A stretch of DNA of 64,000 nucleotides from Doryteuthis pealeii (GCA_023376005.1 CM042143.1:87712683-87776682), one strand, 5' to 3'. Positions 1 through 10,044 are shown, counted from the first letter of the stretch. Numbers and translations: made by a program. Notes: generated from the sequence alone by a model not told the origin.

Positions 1-1075
1 TTTACCTCTCCCTTCTCTCACTCACCCTTTCTTCTCTTCTTGTTCTTGTTCTTCTTCCTCTGTTCTTGTTCTTCCTCCTTCTTCTTGTTCTTTCTCTTCT
101 TCTTCTTCTTCAAATTTTCATTTACTTCTTTCTTTTCTTCTATTTACCTCTCCCTTTTCTCACTCACCCTTTTTCTTTTTCTTCTTCAAATTTTCATTTA
201 CTTCTTTCTTTTCTTCTATTTACCTCTCCCCTTCTCTCACTCACCCTTCTTCTCTTCTTCTTCTTCTTCTTCTTCAAATTTCTTTTCTTCTATTTACCCC
301 TCCTCTTTCTCACTCACCCTTCTTCTTCTTCTATTTACCCCTCCCTTCTCTCACTCACCCTTCTTCTTCTTCTTCTTCAAATTCTTTTCTTCTATTTACC
401 CCTCCCTTCTCTCACTCACCCTCTTCTTCTTCTTCTTCTTCAATTTCTTTTCTTCTATTTTACCCTCCCTTCTCTCACTCACCCTTCTTCTTCTTCTCCT
501 TCTTCTTCTTCTTCAAATTTCTTTTCTTCTATTTACCCCTCCCTTCTCTCACTCACCCTTCTTCTTCTTCTCCTTCTTCTTCTTCTTCAAATTTCTTTTC
601 TTCTATTTACCCCTCCCTTCTCTCACTCACCCTTCTTCTTCTTCTCCTTCTTCTTCTTCTTCAAATTTCTTTTCTTCTATTTACCCCTCCCTTCTCTCAC
701 TCACCCTTCTTCTTCTTCTCCTCTTCTTCTCTTCAAATTTCTTTTCTCTCTTCTCTCATTCACCCTTCTTCTCTTCTTCTTCTTCTTCTTCTTCTTCAAA
801 TTTTTTTCTTCTATTTACCCCTCCCTTCTCTCACTCACCCTTCTTCTTCTTCTTCTTCAAATTTTTTTCTTCTGTTTACCCCTCCCTTCTCTCACTCACC
901 CTTCTTCTTCTTCTTCTTCTTCTTCTTCTTCTTTCAAATTTCTTTCTTCTGTTTACCTTTTCCTTCTCACAATTACTTGTTTTCTTCTTCTTCAAATTTC
1001 CATCCCCTGCTTTTCTTTTCCTCTCCCTTCTCTCACTCACCCTTCTTCTTCTTCTTCTTCTTCTTCTTTCTGCCC
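1..1075. repeat. Pyrimidine-rich minisatellite (about 14 units, 60-77 bp)
   Basis: The plus strand is almost pure C/T. Each unit has a CTT run, then CAAATTTC, CTTCTATTTACCC and CTCTCACTCACCC. The last block recurs about every 60-77 bp, and units between about 480 and 720 are nearly identical. The array is cut off by the window start and decays after 900. A reading frame of nearly 400 codons crosses it, made only of S, F, L, T, P and similar residues; it reflects the lack of purines (few stops), not a gene. Such strand asymmetry can form triplex (H-DNA). Confidence 0.9.
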
Positions 1076-1861
1076 CATTCTCCCTTATATATTCCCCTCG
1101 TTATGTGGATACTATACCTGTACCATATATCTATTTGTACTTATATCAAACGCAGCATATCGATTCAGTTCTAGATTGTTGTCCAACGTCTTAATTGCAC
1201 ACAAGCATCCTGCACATCCCAGCTCCATGCGACAAATCAAGATGGCACTGAAACGTTTTTCTCGTGGCAAAGTCCTATAAAGAGTAACTATTGTTTAATG
1301 GAAGCCAGAAATAAACACAATAAAACAAGAAAAGAAAACCGACCACAACATACGGACGTCTGAGTTGCCAATAGCCCGACATCATTTAGTTAGATTGTTC
1401 AAAACAGAAGGCCACAATTTGGCCGAAGCAGATTTAGAAATTGGCCTACTGGGCCGAAATAGATTTGATGATATGTAAGCCAGGAATGAGGTGAAGATGG
1501 GGACATTGGATATAGTGGCGTGGTCGTTATGTTATTGGTGGTGGTTGTGGGGTTGTAACAATAATAATAAAAAGAAATGTGAGGTTCGAGTCATAAAATT
1601 CGATAATGGGATAAAAGTAGTTATTCTCGTCTCTTATTGTCAGTTGCTCCATACGATCCGTTTATCAAAGGCAGCAGAGATGAACGTCATTACGAATTCT
1701 TCACAGCGAAACGGTCATAGCGTTTACGAAGGATTTACCCTCTTTATATATGGATATATCGGCTTCACCGTCTTTATTTATATATAAATATATAGGTTTC
1801 ACTCTTATATATGTGTGTGTGTATGTATGTATAGAAAGAGAGAAAAAGCTGAGTCTTCGCC

Positions 1862-1865
<4 letters not shown>
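1076..1865. other. No gene recognised
   Basis: AT-rich sequence with only short open frames, the longest 98 codons (1491-1787), without a recognisable motif. A short TG/TATG-rich stretch lies at 1808-1832. Nothing else could be supported. Confidence 0.6.

Positions 1866-1909
<44 letters not shown>
1866..1909. repeat. (AT)n microsatellite
   Basis: A pure AT dinucleotide run directly abutting the palindromic element on its right. Its last TA may be one half of that element's TA target-site duplication. Confidence 0.95.
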
Positions 1910-1913
<4 letters not shown>

Positions 1914-1928
1914 AGAAATGGATATAAA

Positions 1929-1970
1929 GTAACCTACTCGAGGTTTCATCATCTGAATCGTCAGGGTTAC
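1929..1970 (-). ncRNA. Inverted partner hammerhead-like motif
   Basis: Mirror image of the motif at 2121-2161 in the other half of the palindrome, read on the minus strand. Helix I, the CTGACGA core and GAAA are the same. One extra C after GAAA unsettles helix III, so this copy is probably weaker. Confidence 0.4.
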
Positions 1971-2120
1971 ATCCGCTGAATTAATCGAGTTTTCGATTAA
2001 TATCAGTTGATACCACGTATGTCCGTTGAAACGGGTCTTATTGCTAGCAATAATACCCGTTTCAACGGACATACGTGGTATCAACTGATATTAATCGAAA
2101 ACTCGATTAATTCAGCGGAT

Positions 2121-2161
2121 GTAACCCTGACGATTCAGATGATGAAACTCGAGTAGGTTAC
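2121..2161 (+). ncRNA. Candidate type I hammerhead ribozyme
   Basis: Helix I pairs GTAACC (2121-2126) with GGTTAC (2156-2161), six perfect pairs. Core CTGACGA is at 2127-2133 and GAAA at 2144-2147. Between them a short helix II pairs TCA with TGA. Minimal helix III is A-U, C-G, U-A closing a CG loop (2147-2154). The scissile position would be after A2155 (UA). The bases that should form the 10.1-11.1 pair are U and U rather than the usual G-C, which may weaken activity. Minimal helix III is typical of hammerheads described in Penelope-like retroelements. Assignment is by eye; activity is untested. Confidence 0.6.
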
Positions 2162-2182
2162 TTTATATCCATTTCTTAAATA

Positions 2183-2560
2183 AATTTTGCTCTACATTGT
2201 ATTGAGCACTTTGTATTTGTTTTTTCACGGTCTTAACCACTGGATACTGTGCGCTCCCAACGATCGTACCCGTACCCACCGGTAAGCCACTACTCATACA
2301 TATATACATATACTGGCAAAAATACCCGGTCCACAACCGACCGAAAACATTTTTAGGAACACCAGGGGCTGTTCCTAAAAATAAAATCAACGAAAGTTTG
2401 TGCATTACAATGTTTGTTTATTTTAGGGATTTTTTTTTTTTTGACATTGAAATCCTTGTTGCATTAGAGTGGTAATAAATATTCTCTTAATTTATTTTCT
2501 TTATCACTAAAAAAAGGAATAATTAAAAGGAGCTAAGTATTAAACATGAGTCTTTATTTA
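2183..2560. other. Degenerate interspersed repeat fragment
   Basis: At 2313-2363 the words ACTGGCAAAAATACCCGGT and AGGAACACCAGGGG resemble a second stretch at 17386-17440 (ACTAGCAGAAGTACCCGGTA then AGGAACACCAAGGAG), so both derive from one repeat family. An 80-codon minus frame (2163-2405) lies across it and has no known motif. Family unknown. Confidence 0.4.
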
Positions 2561-2562
2561 TT

Positions 2563-2990
2563 TAGCTCTGTCGGCTGTGGCTGTAGAATATACCGACTGC
2601 ACCTCTGTTGAGGAGTAAGTCTTCCTTCTTATTGGGCCTCCTGTAAGCCGTGGCTGGTGACCCATGATGATTATGGACGGAATCCAGGTGGTTGAGTAGT
2701 CCATGACATGCAACACGCACTTTGACCGTTACTTAGGCTAGATGGGCGGTTGGAGAGGCTCCCAATCAATCAGCTTGTCACGTCAAGCCCTAGCACCTAT
2801 ATGATTGTCCCAATTGTATTGTTCTTATGACAAACCTCCATCCCTTTTTATCATATATGTGCTAAAAAGTGGTGGCTGAAGGTCTTAGTGTTCTGGGCAT
2901 GGCATTAAAGTACATCTAATAGTGAAATATTAATTCTGAAGCTCTGGGAAGTGTGGAATACTCCTTCATTGCCATTTTAACCCAGAGTTA
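2563..2990 (-). repeat. R1 interspersed repeat, 3' part, diverged
   Basis: Aligns in reverse to the R1 copies at 38980-39595 and 27714-28145. Shared words include GGCTAGATGGGCGG, CAATCAATCAGCTTGTCACG, CACCTATATGATTGT and GTCTTAGTGTTCTGGGC. It is older and more diverged than the 39-kb copy. No coding capacity. Confidence 0.75.
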
Positions 2991-3004
2991 TAGTAGTGTG
3001 ACGA

Positions 3005-3180
3005 GACTGAAAGGCAGCCCCATGAACAAGCGGATTCCCAGCCCCCACAAACAAAGCGCGTCAGGATATGTTTGGCCTGTGCGAGGGGAAGAGTGTGGCG
3101 AGCGGCTACTGATACTCGAACTCGCTACCTCCTCGTAGCTGAGGTATTGTTAGTAGAGACCCAAATAAAGTATATCCGAA
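3005..3180 (-). repeat. Possible tRNA-derived SINE fragment
   Basis: Read on the minus strand, CAGCTACGAGGAGGTAGCG is followed by AGTTCGAGTATC, which resembles a pol III B box. This stretch is more GC-rich than its surroundings. No second copy is visible in the window, so the call is weak. Confidence 0.25.
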
Positions 3181-4074
3181 TTTGCATAAGCGCATTCGAA
3201 CGAGCAGAAATAAAGACGGGCTGTCGCTGACAGGGCGAGCGAGGAAGAAAGTATTTGGACGGCAAGTGAAATCTGACGACTGCTATTTGATGTGAGAGTG
3301 GCGTGTTCAGTTGGGAAAGGAATTGCATTCGTTTGCTGGACAGAGTTTTCAAAGGATTGATATTACCTTGAATTTTTGGACCCCTTTCAAAAGAAGTAGT
3401 TAATATAGTAGTCTGGAGAAATGTATTCTTCAACCCTAGCCGACAAGGCGGTAAAATAAATGGTTAAAAATATTAATCAGAACAAATAGTAATAAAACAT
3501 TTTATAGGCGTGTCTGTGCGTTCATTAATCTCCACACCAAATCGACAAGTGCACTTGGTCCGAAGATCACTGTTGCGATGCTTGTATCCCATTGATACAA
3601 AAAGTAATCAACAGCAAACTGTCTGTAACCAGGCGCCGTTGACTTCATACCCAGGCTACCTTAACTTAGATATAAATGCTCTATTGAGCACTGTTTACTT
3701 ATAAATATAGCACCTATATTATATATATATATATATATATATAAAACATGGGTGCTATATTCATATATATGTTATGAATAAAATAAAAACAATTAAAAAT
3801 ACTGTTGTTTTTTTATTTATTTTTTATTTTAGCTTGAATGGATGGTGGATGTCAGTGTTAAAATAGACTAATATTTAAGAAATACTACTCAATTACTTCG
3901 GACACAATTAGTAAGTCAACGACTTACCAATTGTGTCCGGATTTATTGTACTGTACTATAAAGATGTTTATAGAAAGAAAATCACTTGATGTAAATTTTT
4001 TTAAGTTAATGGATTTTTATTGGAAAATGGTTTGTATGTTGAAAATTATCACACAAGAGATGGTGAAATATTCT

Positions 4075-4105
<31 letters not shown>

Positions 4106-4161
4106 CATTCATGTTAATCCACACGATTGTTACAACGAAGGTGAACAAAATTTCCTATTCC

Positions 4162-4199
<38 letters not shown>

Positions 4200-4611
4200 A
4201 TGTATATGTATATGTATATAGTTTGAAAATTGCATAGTCGAAAGACTGTCAGTTACCAAGCGCCGCTGACATCACGTTTTCGTTACCCCAACTTAGATAT
4301 ATATTTTTTTCAATATAAAATGTAAGCCAACGATAAGACCTAAAAGAAAGAAGGTTAAGAAATGAACTTTCGTTTTTCGTCTGGTGTTAAATAATCCATC
4401 AAAACAAAACCAAATCTTTCACACCTTTTGGTTTGATAAGTTCCTTTGTTTTAAGTAGCGACAATTTTGTTATTGAGGCCAACATGTCATAACAAAATAC
4501 AAGAGGAATTGAAATGTCAGTTTGTTAGTGAATGCAAATGAACTGTCAAACTCTATCACATCACATAAGCTCGGATTTTGTTTCTTTTATGACCAAATCG
4601 AATGTCAATCA
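3181..4611. other. No gene; microsatellites and a short hairpin
   Basis: Contains (AT)n at about 3719-3742, (GT)n at 4077-4104 and (AT)n at 4161-4190. A perfect hairpin lies at 3900-3939, with arms GGACACAATT.GTAAGTC and a short ACG loop. A 102-codon minus frame (3125-3433) overlaps the left edge and has no recognised motif. Confidence 0.6.
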
Positions 4612-5004
4612 ACAAATCCCCAAACAACAGATTAGCAGCTTTTCTATTTGAAAAATCTTTACGTTATTGCGATTGCAACAAGAATTTGTACTAATGCAGA
4701 ATAGCGCGCAAGAGATAATATCATTAGATTACGTATAAAACAAATCCCCAAACAACATATCAGCACAGTTTTTCTATTGGAAAAAATCTTTACATTATAG
4801 CAATTGCAACAAGAATTGGTACTAATGCAGAATAGCGCGCAAGAGATAATATCATTAGATTATGTATAAAACAAATCCCCAAACAACAGATCAGCACAGT
4901 TTTTCTATTTGAAAAATCTTTGCGTTATTGCGATTGCAACAAGAATTGGTACTAATGCAGAATAGCACGCAAGAGATAATATCATTAGATTACGTATAAA
5001 AAAA
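4612..5004 (+). repeat. Tandem array, three units of about 129 bp
   Basis: Three direct copies begin near 4612, 4741 and 4871. Each runs from CAAATCCCCAAACAACA to CATTAGATTACGTATAAAA, via TTGCGATTGCAACAAGAATT and ACTAATGCAGAATAGC. They differ at only a few positions, so the amplification is young. A partial inverted copy lies at 5365-5440, on the other side of a SINE. Confidence 0.9.
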
Positions 5005-5006
5005 GG

Positions 5007-5256
5007 GCTAGTTTAGCTCAGTCGGTAGAACACTTACCTAGGAATCGCAAGGTTCTTGGATCGATACCGGCTCTCGCCAACTCAGCGCATGAGTAGCACA
5101 GGGATCTGTGTGGTAAAGTGAGGAGCTGATGGTAGGTGTGGCGCTCAACTTCAGACGCAAAAACAATCTCCTTGCTCTAGCGCTAGTGAAAAGAGGATAG
5201 AGTTCCTCGCTGTTTGCCTGATACCGACATTGCGCCACCTCGTCGGCTTACGTATG
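5007..5256 (+). mobile_element. SINE A (tRNA-derived) with tRNA-like head
   Basis: The head TTTAGCTCAGTCGGTAGAA fits a pol III A box, and GGTTCTTGGATCGATACC a slightly mutated B box. The body (CGCCAACTCAGCG, GGGATCTGTG, AGGTGTGGCGCTC, TCTCCTTG, CTAGCGCTA) is shared with copies at 8802, 16582, 21725, 27245 and 41494. tRNA-derived SINEs are described from octopus (the OK, OR1 and OR2 families). Which of them this is needs a database comparison. It is a retroposon, not a tRNA gene. Confidence 0.85.
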
Positions 5257-5364
5257 AAAAGCATTACATTTCATTAGATTTCACGGAAATACCCAAAAAA
5301 TTTGAGACGCTAAAAAAAGCCCTTACCCTAACCCAACCCGCTCCCTCAGAAGTTTTCAACCGCT

Positions 5365-5440
5365 AATGCTATTTATACATAAAATGCGATTTTAATGATA
5401 TTATCTCTTGTGCCTTATTCTGCATTGGTACCCAAGAATT
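5365..5440 (-). repeat. Inverted partial copy of the 129-bp unit
   Basis: The stretch from TATACATAAAATGCG through GATATTATCTCTTG to TCTGCATTGGTACC is the reverse complement of the 3' part of the 4612-5004 units. It is more diverged than they are from each other. Confidence 0.75.
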
Positions 5441-6044
5441 AAAACAAACAAAAAACTCAAGATATCTACTGCCAGATGGTACTAGAGCATCTCGGGTGGT
5501 TATAGAGTACCTCTCCACTTGGATGTACGTACTAGCTGTATGTTCCCGACCTTGCACGAGTTGTGTAGCATCCGGATAAATTTAAGTAAACAATTTTTGA
5601 ATCTTGTATGTCTCTTCGTTGGATATCAGTGACTATCGCTCAATGTGTGTATACGATTTTCAGTTAATTATATGATTTTTTATAAATAGAAAAGAACTTA
5701 ACATTGATCTTAATGGTCGCCGAATGCGGCCTTTAAGCGAGTTTCTATGAAAAGAAACAAATCAACTAATTTGAATATCGACAGAAATTAAATCCATTAT
5801 GAAAATAATTAACTGTGCAGTTGGCCTACTAAAAAATGCTATTTTAATCAACAATTCATCTTATTAGGTCCTTCTAATTTCGACTCTGCCTTGAAATGAA
5901 AAAAAAAAAAATATATATAATATTTCTTCGAATTTACGTGTCAACGACCTTAATGAATAAAATACTGATACGCTAAATTCAGTTGAGACAACTCATTGTA
6001 CGATTTTTCAAAGCAGAGGAATAAGGGTGGAGCAAAAGCAATAG
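5441..6044. other. No feature recognised
   Basis: AT-rich sequence with only short open frames and a poly-A/AT stretch near 5900-5920. No repeat family or gene could be supported. Confidence 0.5.
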
Positions 6045-6155
6045 GGCAGTTGGTTGATTAGGTTTTACGGCATGTCAACCCTTCGTGGGTTATTTTATGT
6101 CGAAGGCATTTTGTTTTATTCATTCTTGTTGGGTATTCAATTTAAAAAAAAAAAA
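6045..6155 (+). repeat. R1 repeat, 5' end fragment
   Basis: Contains the R1 start TTTTACGGCATGTCAACCC, then GGGTTATTTTATG, TTTTATTCATTCTTG and TGGGTATTCAATTT, before stopping in poly-A. Only the first 110 bp of the family are present. Confidence 0.8.
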
Positions 6156-6617
6156 AAACTTTAAAGTAAATGCAATTTAATAATTCATCCTACTCTGTCT
6201 ATCTTATGTTTGGTTTGGTTTGGTTTTATGGGGTAGGAAGAGGTTTGGGTGTTTTAAGGTTTAAATGTAACTGGATATTATGGTTGCGTGGGTGGGGGAG
6301 GGAGAGAGAAAGGAGGAAGGATTATTGGTGGGTCGTCTAGGGGAATGAGAGACCCCATAAAAATCAAAACACCATTTCCACATATACCTTGCCTTCTCGA
6401 CTTTCTTCTCATGTCCCTAAACTACCCACCAATAACCCATCCTCCTTTTCTCTCCCTCTCCCACTCATTTACCTTTTCAGTATAAAAACAGAATGTACAA
6501 GCACTTAAATCAATAAACTTCTGAAGAAGTCTCAACCAACAGTGAGGCGAAATATCAATTGAACATAGTCGTTTGTATTGTTATATCCACATTTTCCTCT
6601 ACTCTCAACCGCACGCA

Positions 6618-6660
<43 letters not shown>

Positions 6661-6743
6661 ACATATATATATATATATATGTGTGTGTTGTGTGTGTGTG
6701 GTGTGTGTGTGTGAAAATGGAAAAGGAATTGAATCCGACAATA
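6156..6743. repeat. CA/AT/GT compound microsatellite and unannotated flank
   Basis: (CA)n at 6620-6662 leads into (AT)n at 6663-6680 and (GT)n at 6681-6713. Its open frames on both strands are shadows of the repeat. A G-rich patch (6285-6330) precedes it. At 6521-6556, CTGAAGA, a GTCTC/GAGGC stem and GAAA form a degraded hammerhead-like motif with an extra A after the core. Confidence 0.7.
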
Positions 6744-7204
6744 TGAGGAAAATGAGTAAAGAAAAGAAATGTAGATGGATAAAATGAATTTAATCGATAT
6801 CACATTAATCGATATCACTTACACATGTGTTTCGGTCAGTTTATGTGTGTGAAAATATTTCGCACACATAGAAGATTCGACCTTCATCAGAGTGAACATT
6901 TATTTTGAATGAAAAAATTCGTTGGGAAAAAACAAGACATTTTTGGAAATATTCGAAAATCGAATTTTTGAAAATTTGGAACGCTGAAATAGAATGTTGA
7001 GATAGACCGTTATGATTTGGATATTTGGTTTTTCTAGGGGTTATGGTAGAAAATAGTTTTTTATTACAAAAAAATCTATGTGTGCGAAATATTTTCACAC
7101 ACATAAACTGATCGAAACACATGTGTAAGTGATATCGATTAATGTGATATCGATTAAATTCATTTTATCCATCTACATTTCTTTTCTTTACTCATTTTTC
7201 CTCA
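6744..7204. mobile_element. 461-bp MITE with ~127-bp inverted repeats and TA flanks
   Basis: Arms 6744-6871 and 7077-7204 are near-perfect inverted copies, ending TGAGGAAAAATGAG, with TA on both sides (6742-6743, 7205-7206). The arms carry two ATCGATATCA-like words and a TATGTGTGTGAAAATATTTC block. The unpaired centre (about 205 bp) has no ORF with a transposase motif. Long arms, TA target and no coding point to a non-autonomous Tc1/mariner-type element. The right TA is part of a microsatellite, so the duplication is suggestive only. Confidence 0.8.
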
Positions 7205-7206
7205 TA

Positions 7207-7544
7207 TATATATATATATATTTGTTGGATGAAGTGGCATGTCAAGGAATTGATTACGTTCCAAAATATAACAAAACCTTTGACTTTCCCTCCTATTTAT
7301 TCGCATCAAAGAATTGCCTCTTTGAAAAAGTTTACCATTGATATCCATAAATCCATTTCAGAAATGAACATTACTTTATGATAAATTATTTACTAAACTT
7401 AATCTTAGTTGTGGCATATGGCCAGAGTACGGCAAAGTAATTTATTCATATTCCTAAAAATAAAGGGAGATAATGCAAGCAAGTTAAGACTATAAATATT
7501 TCAAATATTTGTGGAATAAATCTTTTGCATATTATCTATATATT
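7207..7544. other. No feature recognised
   Basis: Short (AT)n at the left edge, then unique-looking AT-rich DNA up to the 105-bp tandem array. Confidence 0.5.
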
Positions 7545-7930
7545 ACTACTCGTGTTCCTTAAAAGTACGATCGTTATCATCCTGTAACACTCTCTGGTTA
7601 AAATTAAGACCGTCTAAATCGTTCAAGATTAAATTTAATCTATATATTAATACTCGTATTCCTTAAAACTACGATCGTTATAATTCTGTAACACTCCCTG
7701 ACTAAAAATGAGATCGTCCAAATAGTCCCCGATTAGATGTTATCTGTATATGAATACGCTGGTTCCTTAATCTTCCGACCGTTATAATCCTGCAACACCA
7801 TTTCGTTAAAATGAGACCATCCAAATCGTTCAAGACGAAATGTAATCTATATATTAATACTCGTGTTCCTTAAAAGTACGATCATTATCATCTTGCAACA
7901 CCCTCTGATTAAAAATGAGGCCGTCCAAGA
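7545..7930 (-). repeat. R2 tail modules in tandem (~105 bp, 3.7 units)
   Basis: CTCGTGTTCCTTAAAAGTAC or close variants recur at about 7549, 7651, 7755 and 7860, a spacing of 102-105 bp. Each is followed by GATCGTTAT, a TGTAACAC/TGCAACACC word and a CCGTCCAAAT word. It is the reverse complement of the module ending the R2 elements at 10045, 16904, 23032 and 24890. The R2 body is not visible here. Units are diverged, so the array is old. Confidence 0.85.
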
Positions 7931-8800
7931 AGAGTCCTGGAGACATATGAAGACTTATTGTCACGCGGACTTTAGTGAAAAACTACCAGTTAAAACTGTC
8001 GTGAAAAACTCGCTTAGAATGAAAAGGATAATAATAGATATTAATCAGGAAGCCCATCACTATTTTTTCACTTGTATCAATTGTTACTCATCTATTATCT
8101 ATTTGTAGTCATTTCTTGTTTAATAATAAAACATGTTTTGAATGTTTTAGTGAAACTGAGTCACAAATCTAATGACTTAGAAAAATTGACGCCAAATTGC
8201 AACATGTAAACCGTTATCCTCTATTACCAGCAAATTGTCTCATCAATTATTTCTTACAAATTAGGAGAATTGTTGATCGTATTTTGTTTATTACCACATT
8301 TAACAGCAACTACGACCACAGTCAGATTTAACGTGATCACACCCATCAACATAATGCTTAGAGGTGAAGAATAAAAAATGTCTCGATTCAAGTTTTGTTG
8401 CAAGTTTAAGATCTTACCCACAACACTATATTCTATTAATAATGGAGATTCGGTCTCCATTTGTCTGTAACCGAAATTACGTCACTGCTTACGTCAGAAT
8501 ACAGGAAATCGTCAATACAGAGAATAAAGAACAAGAATCAGTTTAAAAAAATATTTTTTACTCTCGCCTTTTTTTTTTTCAGTAATAAAAGCTTAACTAA
8601 AAAGTTTACAAATAAATAAATACGTACGATTTTGTTTAAAATTTATGTGTAGAATATTTAACATAATTATTTAGTTAATAATGAATAGATGCACGCAACA
8701 TTTTATTTGTGGTGGACAGAACTAAGTCTCCATTCCAAATTGTTTTATTTTTTACTCCTTTAATGAATTTGATGATTTTACTTACTTATTTATATACTTA
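7931..8800. other. No gene; short hairpin resembling a transposon end
   Basis: At 8442-8459 GGAGATTCGGTCTCC forms a hairpin, followed by TTTGTCTGTAACCGAAA. That phrase matches in reverse the flank of the Tc1-like remnant (37305-37325, CGGTTACAGACAGACAAA). It may be a lone element end. Otherwise AT-rich and without supported genes. Confidence 0.45.
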
Positions 8801-8801
8801 T

Positions 8802-9026
8802 AGGTATAGCGTTCGGTTAGAAACCACAAGGTTCCTAGTTCGATATCAGTCCTCGCCAACTCAGCGTATGAGTAGCACAGGGATCTGTGCGGTAAAGTAA
8901 GGAGCTGATGGTAGGTGTGGCGCTCCACCTCAGACGCCAAAACAATCTCCTTGGTCTAGCGCTATTGAAAAGGGGATAGACTCCCCTCGTTGACTTTAGG
9001 CCGCCCCGACGACTTTACTTATGGGT
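8802..9026 (+). mobile_element. SINE A copy
   Basis: Has AGGTTCCTAGTTCGATATC (B box region), CGCCAACTCAGCG, GGGATCTGTGCGG, CTCCTTGGTCTAGCGCTA and the 3' end CCGACGACTTTACTTA. The A-box part is poor, so the 5' end is eroded. Confidence 0.85.
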
Positions 9027-9120
9027 AGAAATATATCTATTACTGCTAAATTGGCCGTTATCTAAGCCTTTTTCTTTACCAAATGTATTGCTCTATACAA
9101 TCTCACTAAACATTGAGCTC

Positions 9121-9420
9121 TCAACTTCGACCACTAATGGTGTAATGGTTATCATTGTGGGAAAGAAACACGGAAAAATGTGTTCAAATCCTGGACGAGG
9201 CTGGTTGCATTTCACATGGTACTAATACCCTTAGGAAAGGAAAAACGAATCCAACTATTCTCCCTCCAGTTATGGGTAAATAGTAGAGCAGACTGGTCTC
9301 TTTAACGTTGTTATGGCAACCGGTCTGGGAGAAGGAAAAATGGAATTAGGTATCTAATAAGCACCCCCCAGCTTTTTTTTCCTACCTATGATAAATGTTG
9401 CTTGTGACCTATTAGTTGTC
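9121..9420 (+). mobile_element. SINE B (tRNA-like head)
   Basis: AATGGTGTAATGGTTATC fits an A box and TGTTCAAATCCTGGAC a B box. The body follows with TTTCACATGGTACTAATACC, TGGGTAAATAGTAGAGCAGA and GGCAACCGGTCTGGGAGAAG. The same order occurs at 22235, 22572, 32300, 33617 and 63738. Confidence 0.85.
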
Positions 9421-9507
9421 CGGTCTACCACAATACTACATAAGCCTTTTATGGCACATTAACTACGCTACACAAGTCTGTAGATTCCTTGTAATATATA
9501 TAAGCTA

Positions 9508-9650
9508 TGGGTGAGTTGTAGGGCAAATTGGACGTTTTTAACCTTGGTATGGCAACCGGTCTAGAAGAAAAACGAATTCGAAACTTAAACTATGTTTAAA
9601 AATGACCTTTTGTCACATCTTGCTAGTGTGGAGGGGTTGGTAAATATATA
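9508..9650 (+). mobile_element. SINE B 3' half
   Basis: Has GGCAACCGGTCTAGAAGAA, TGACCTTTTGTCACATC and TGGAGGGGTTGGTAAATATA without the tRNA-like head. The last phrase is the common SINE B 3' end. Confidence 0.75.
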
Positions 9651-9686
9651 AAGATCTAGAAAAGGAATATCAGATTCTTATGAAAA

Positions 9687-9990
9687 ATATGTAAGACTAG
9701 CAGTGGATATATTCCAGTATGACAATTCAATTATTACAATATTTGATATGTCTACTTAAGAGCTATTGTAAATAGTTCAATATGTATTATCATGGATATC
9801 CGTGCTAATAGCACGACATGATGATAATATAATATTGATTTAACTCTCTCTCACTCATTTTTTTCTTTCTTCCTTCTTTTAATCTTTTCATTATGTTCAA
9901 TTGAAACAGATTAGCGTTATTGCTTCCACGTCCTCAGTCCCTCTCTCTATCTTTCCCCTCCTCTATTTCTTTCTTTCTTATTATATTTTT
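9687..9990 (+). repeat. R2 element, partial, with a LINE tail inside
   Basis: Follows the R2 order: GACTAGCAGTGGATAT, AGTATGACAATTCAATTATT, TACTTAAGAGCTATTG, a CT-rich block, then ATTGAAACAGATTAGCGTTA. At 9790-9830 it is interrupted by ATGGATATCCGTGCTAATA, CACGACATGATGAT, which matches the 3' end of the LINE at 36318-36356. Confidence 0.7.
9790..9830 (+). mobile_element. Very short LINE 3'-end insertion
   Basis: About 40 bp equal to the last coding bases and ATG-repeat tail of the LINE remnant at 36200-36358. R2 sequence resumes on both sides. A strongly 5'-truncated retrotransposition product is the simplest reading. Confidence 0.55.
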
Positions 9991-10044
9991 TGTGTAGCAT
10001 GTACTTTTTTCTTCCCTTGATGCTGTACGAATACAAGTATTAGT

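Larger units (their letters stand above)
1910..2180. mobile_element. Near-perfect 271-bp palindrome (foldback/MITE-like), TA flanks
   Basis: The left half is the reverse complement of the right half around the centre TTGCT/AGCAA (2045/2046). I see only a one-base indel (CTCGAGG against CTCGAG) and one mismatch (GGGTC against GGGTA). The ends are TTTAAGAAATGG and its complement. TA sits on both sides (1908-1909 and 2181-2182), as expected of Tc1/mariner-type insertion, although the left TA belongs to a microsatellite. Each half carries a hammerhead-like motif, so both strands could encode one. There is no coding capacity. It could also be an inverted dimer of a hammerhead-bearing retroelement end. 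Confidence 0.85.

Noticed and set aside
40..1280. Two long overlapping frames (384 and 404 codons), rich in S, F and L
   Set aside because: They lie in different frames of the same pyrimidine minisatellite; absence of purines removes most stop codons. No domain or non-repetitive sequence.
2950..3433. Short frames of 61 and 102 codons as genes
   Set aside because: No known motif, overlapping a likely repeat, ordinary chance length for this region.
5007..5080. tRNA gene
   Set aside because: A and B boxes are present, but the acceptor stem is not closed and the SINE A body follows; the same holds for 21425-21545 and 21905-21975.
6860..7110. Hammerhead in the 6744 MITE (CTGATGAAGGTCGAA)
   Set aside because: No GAAA at the right place and no helix II; left as a chance core word.
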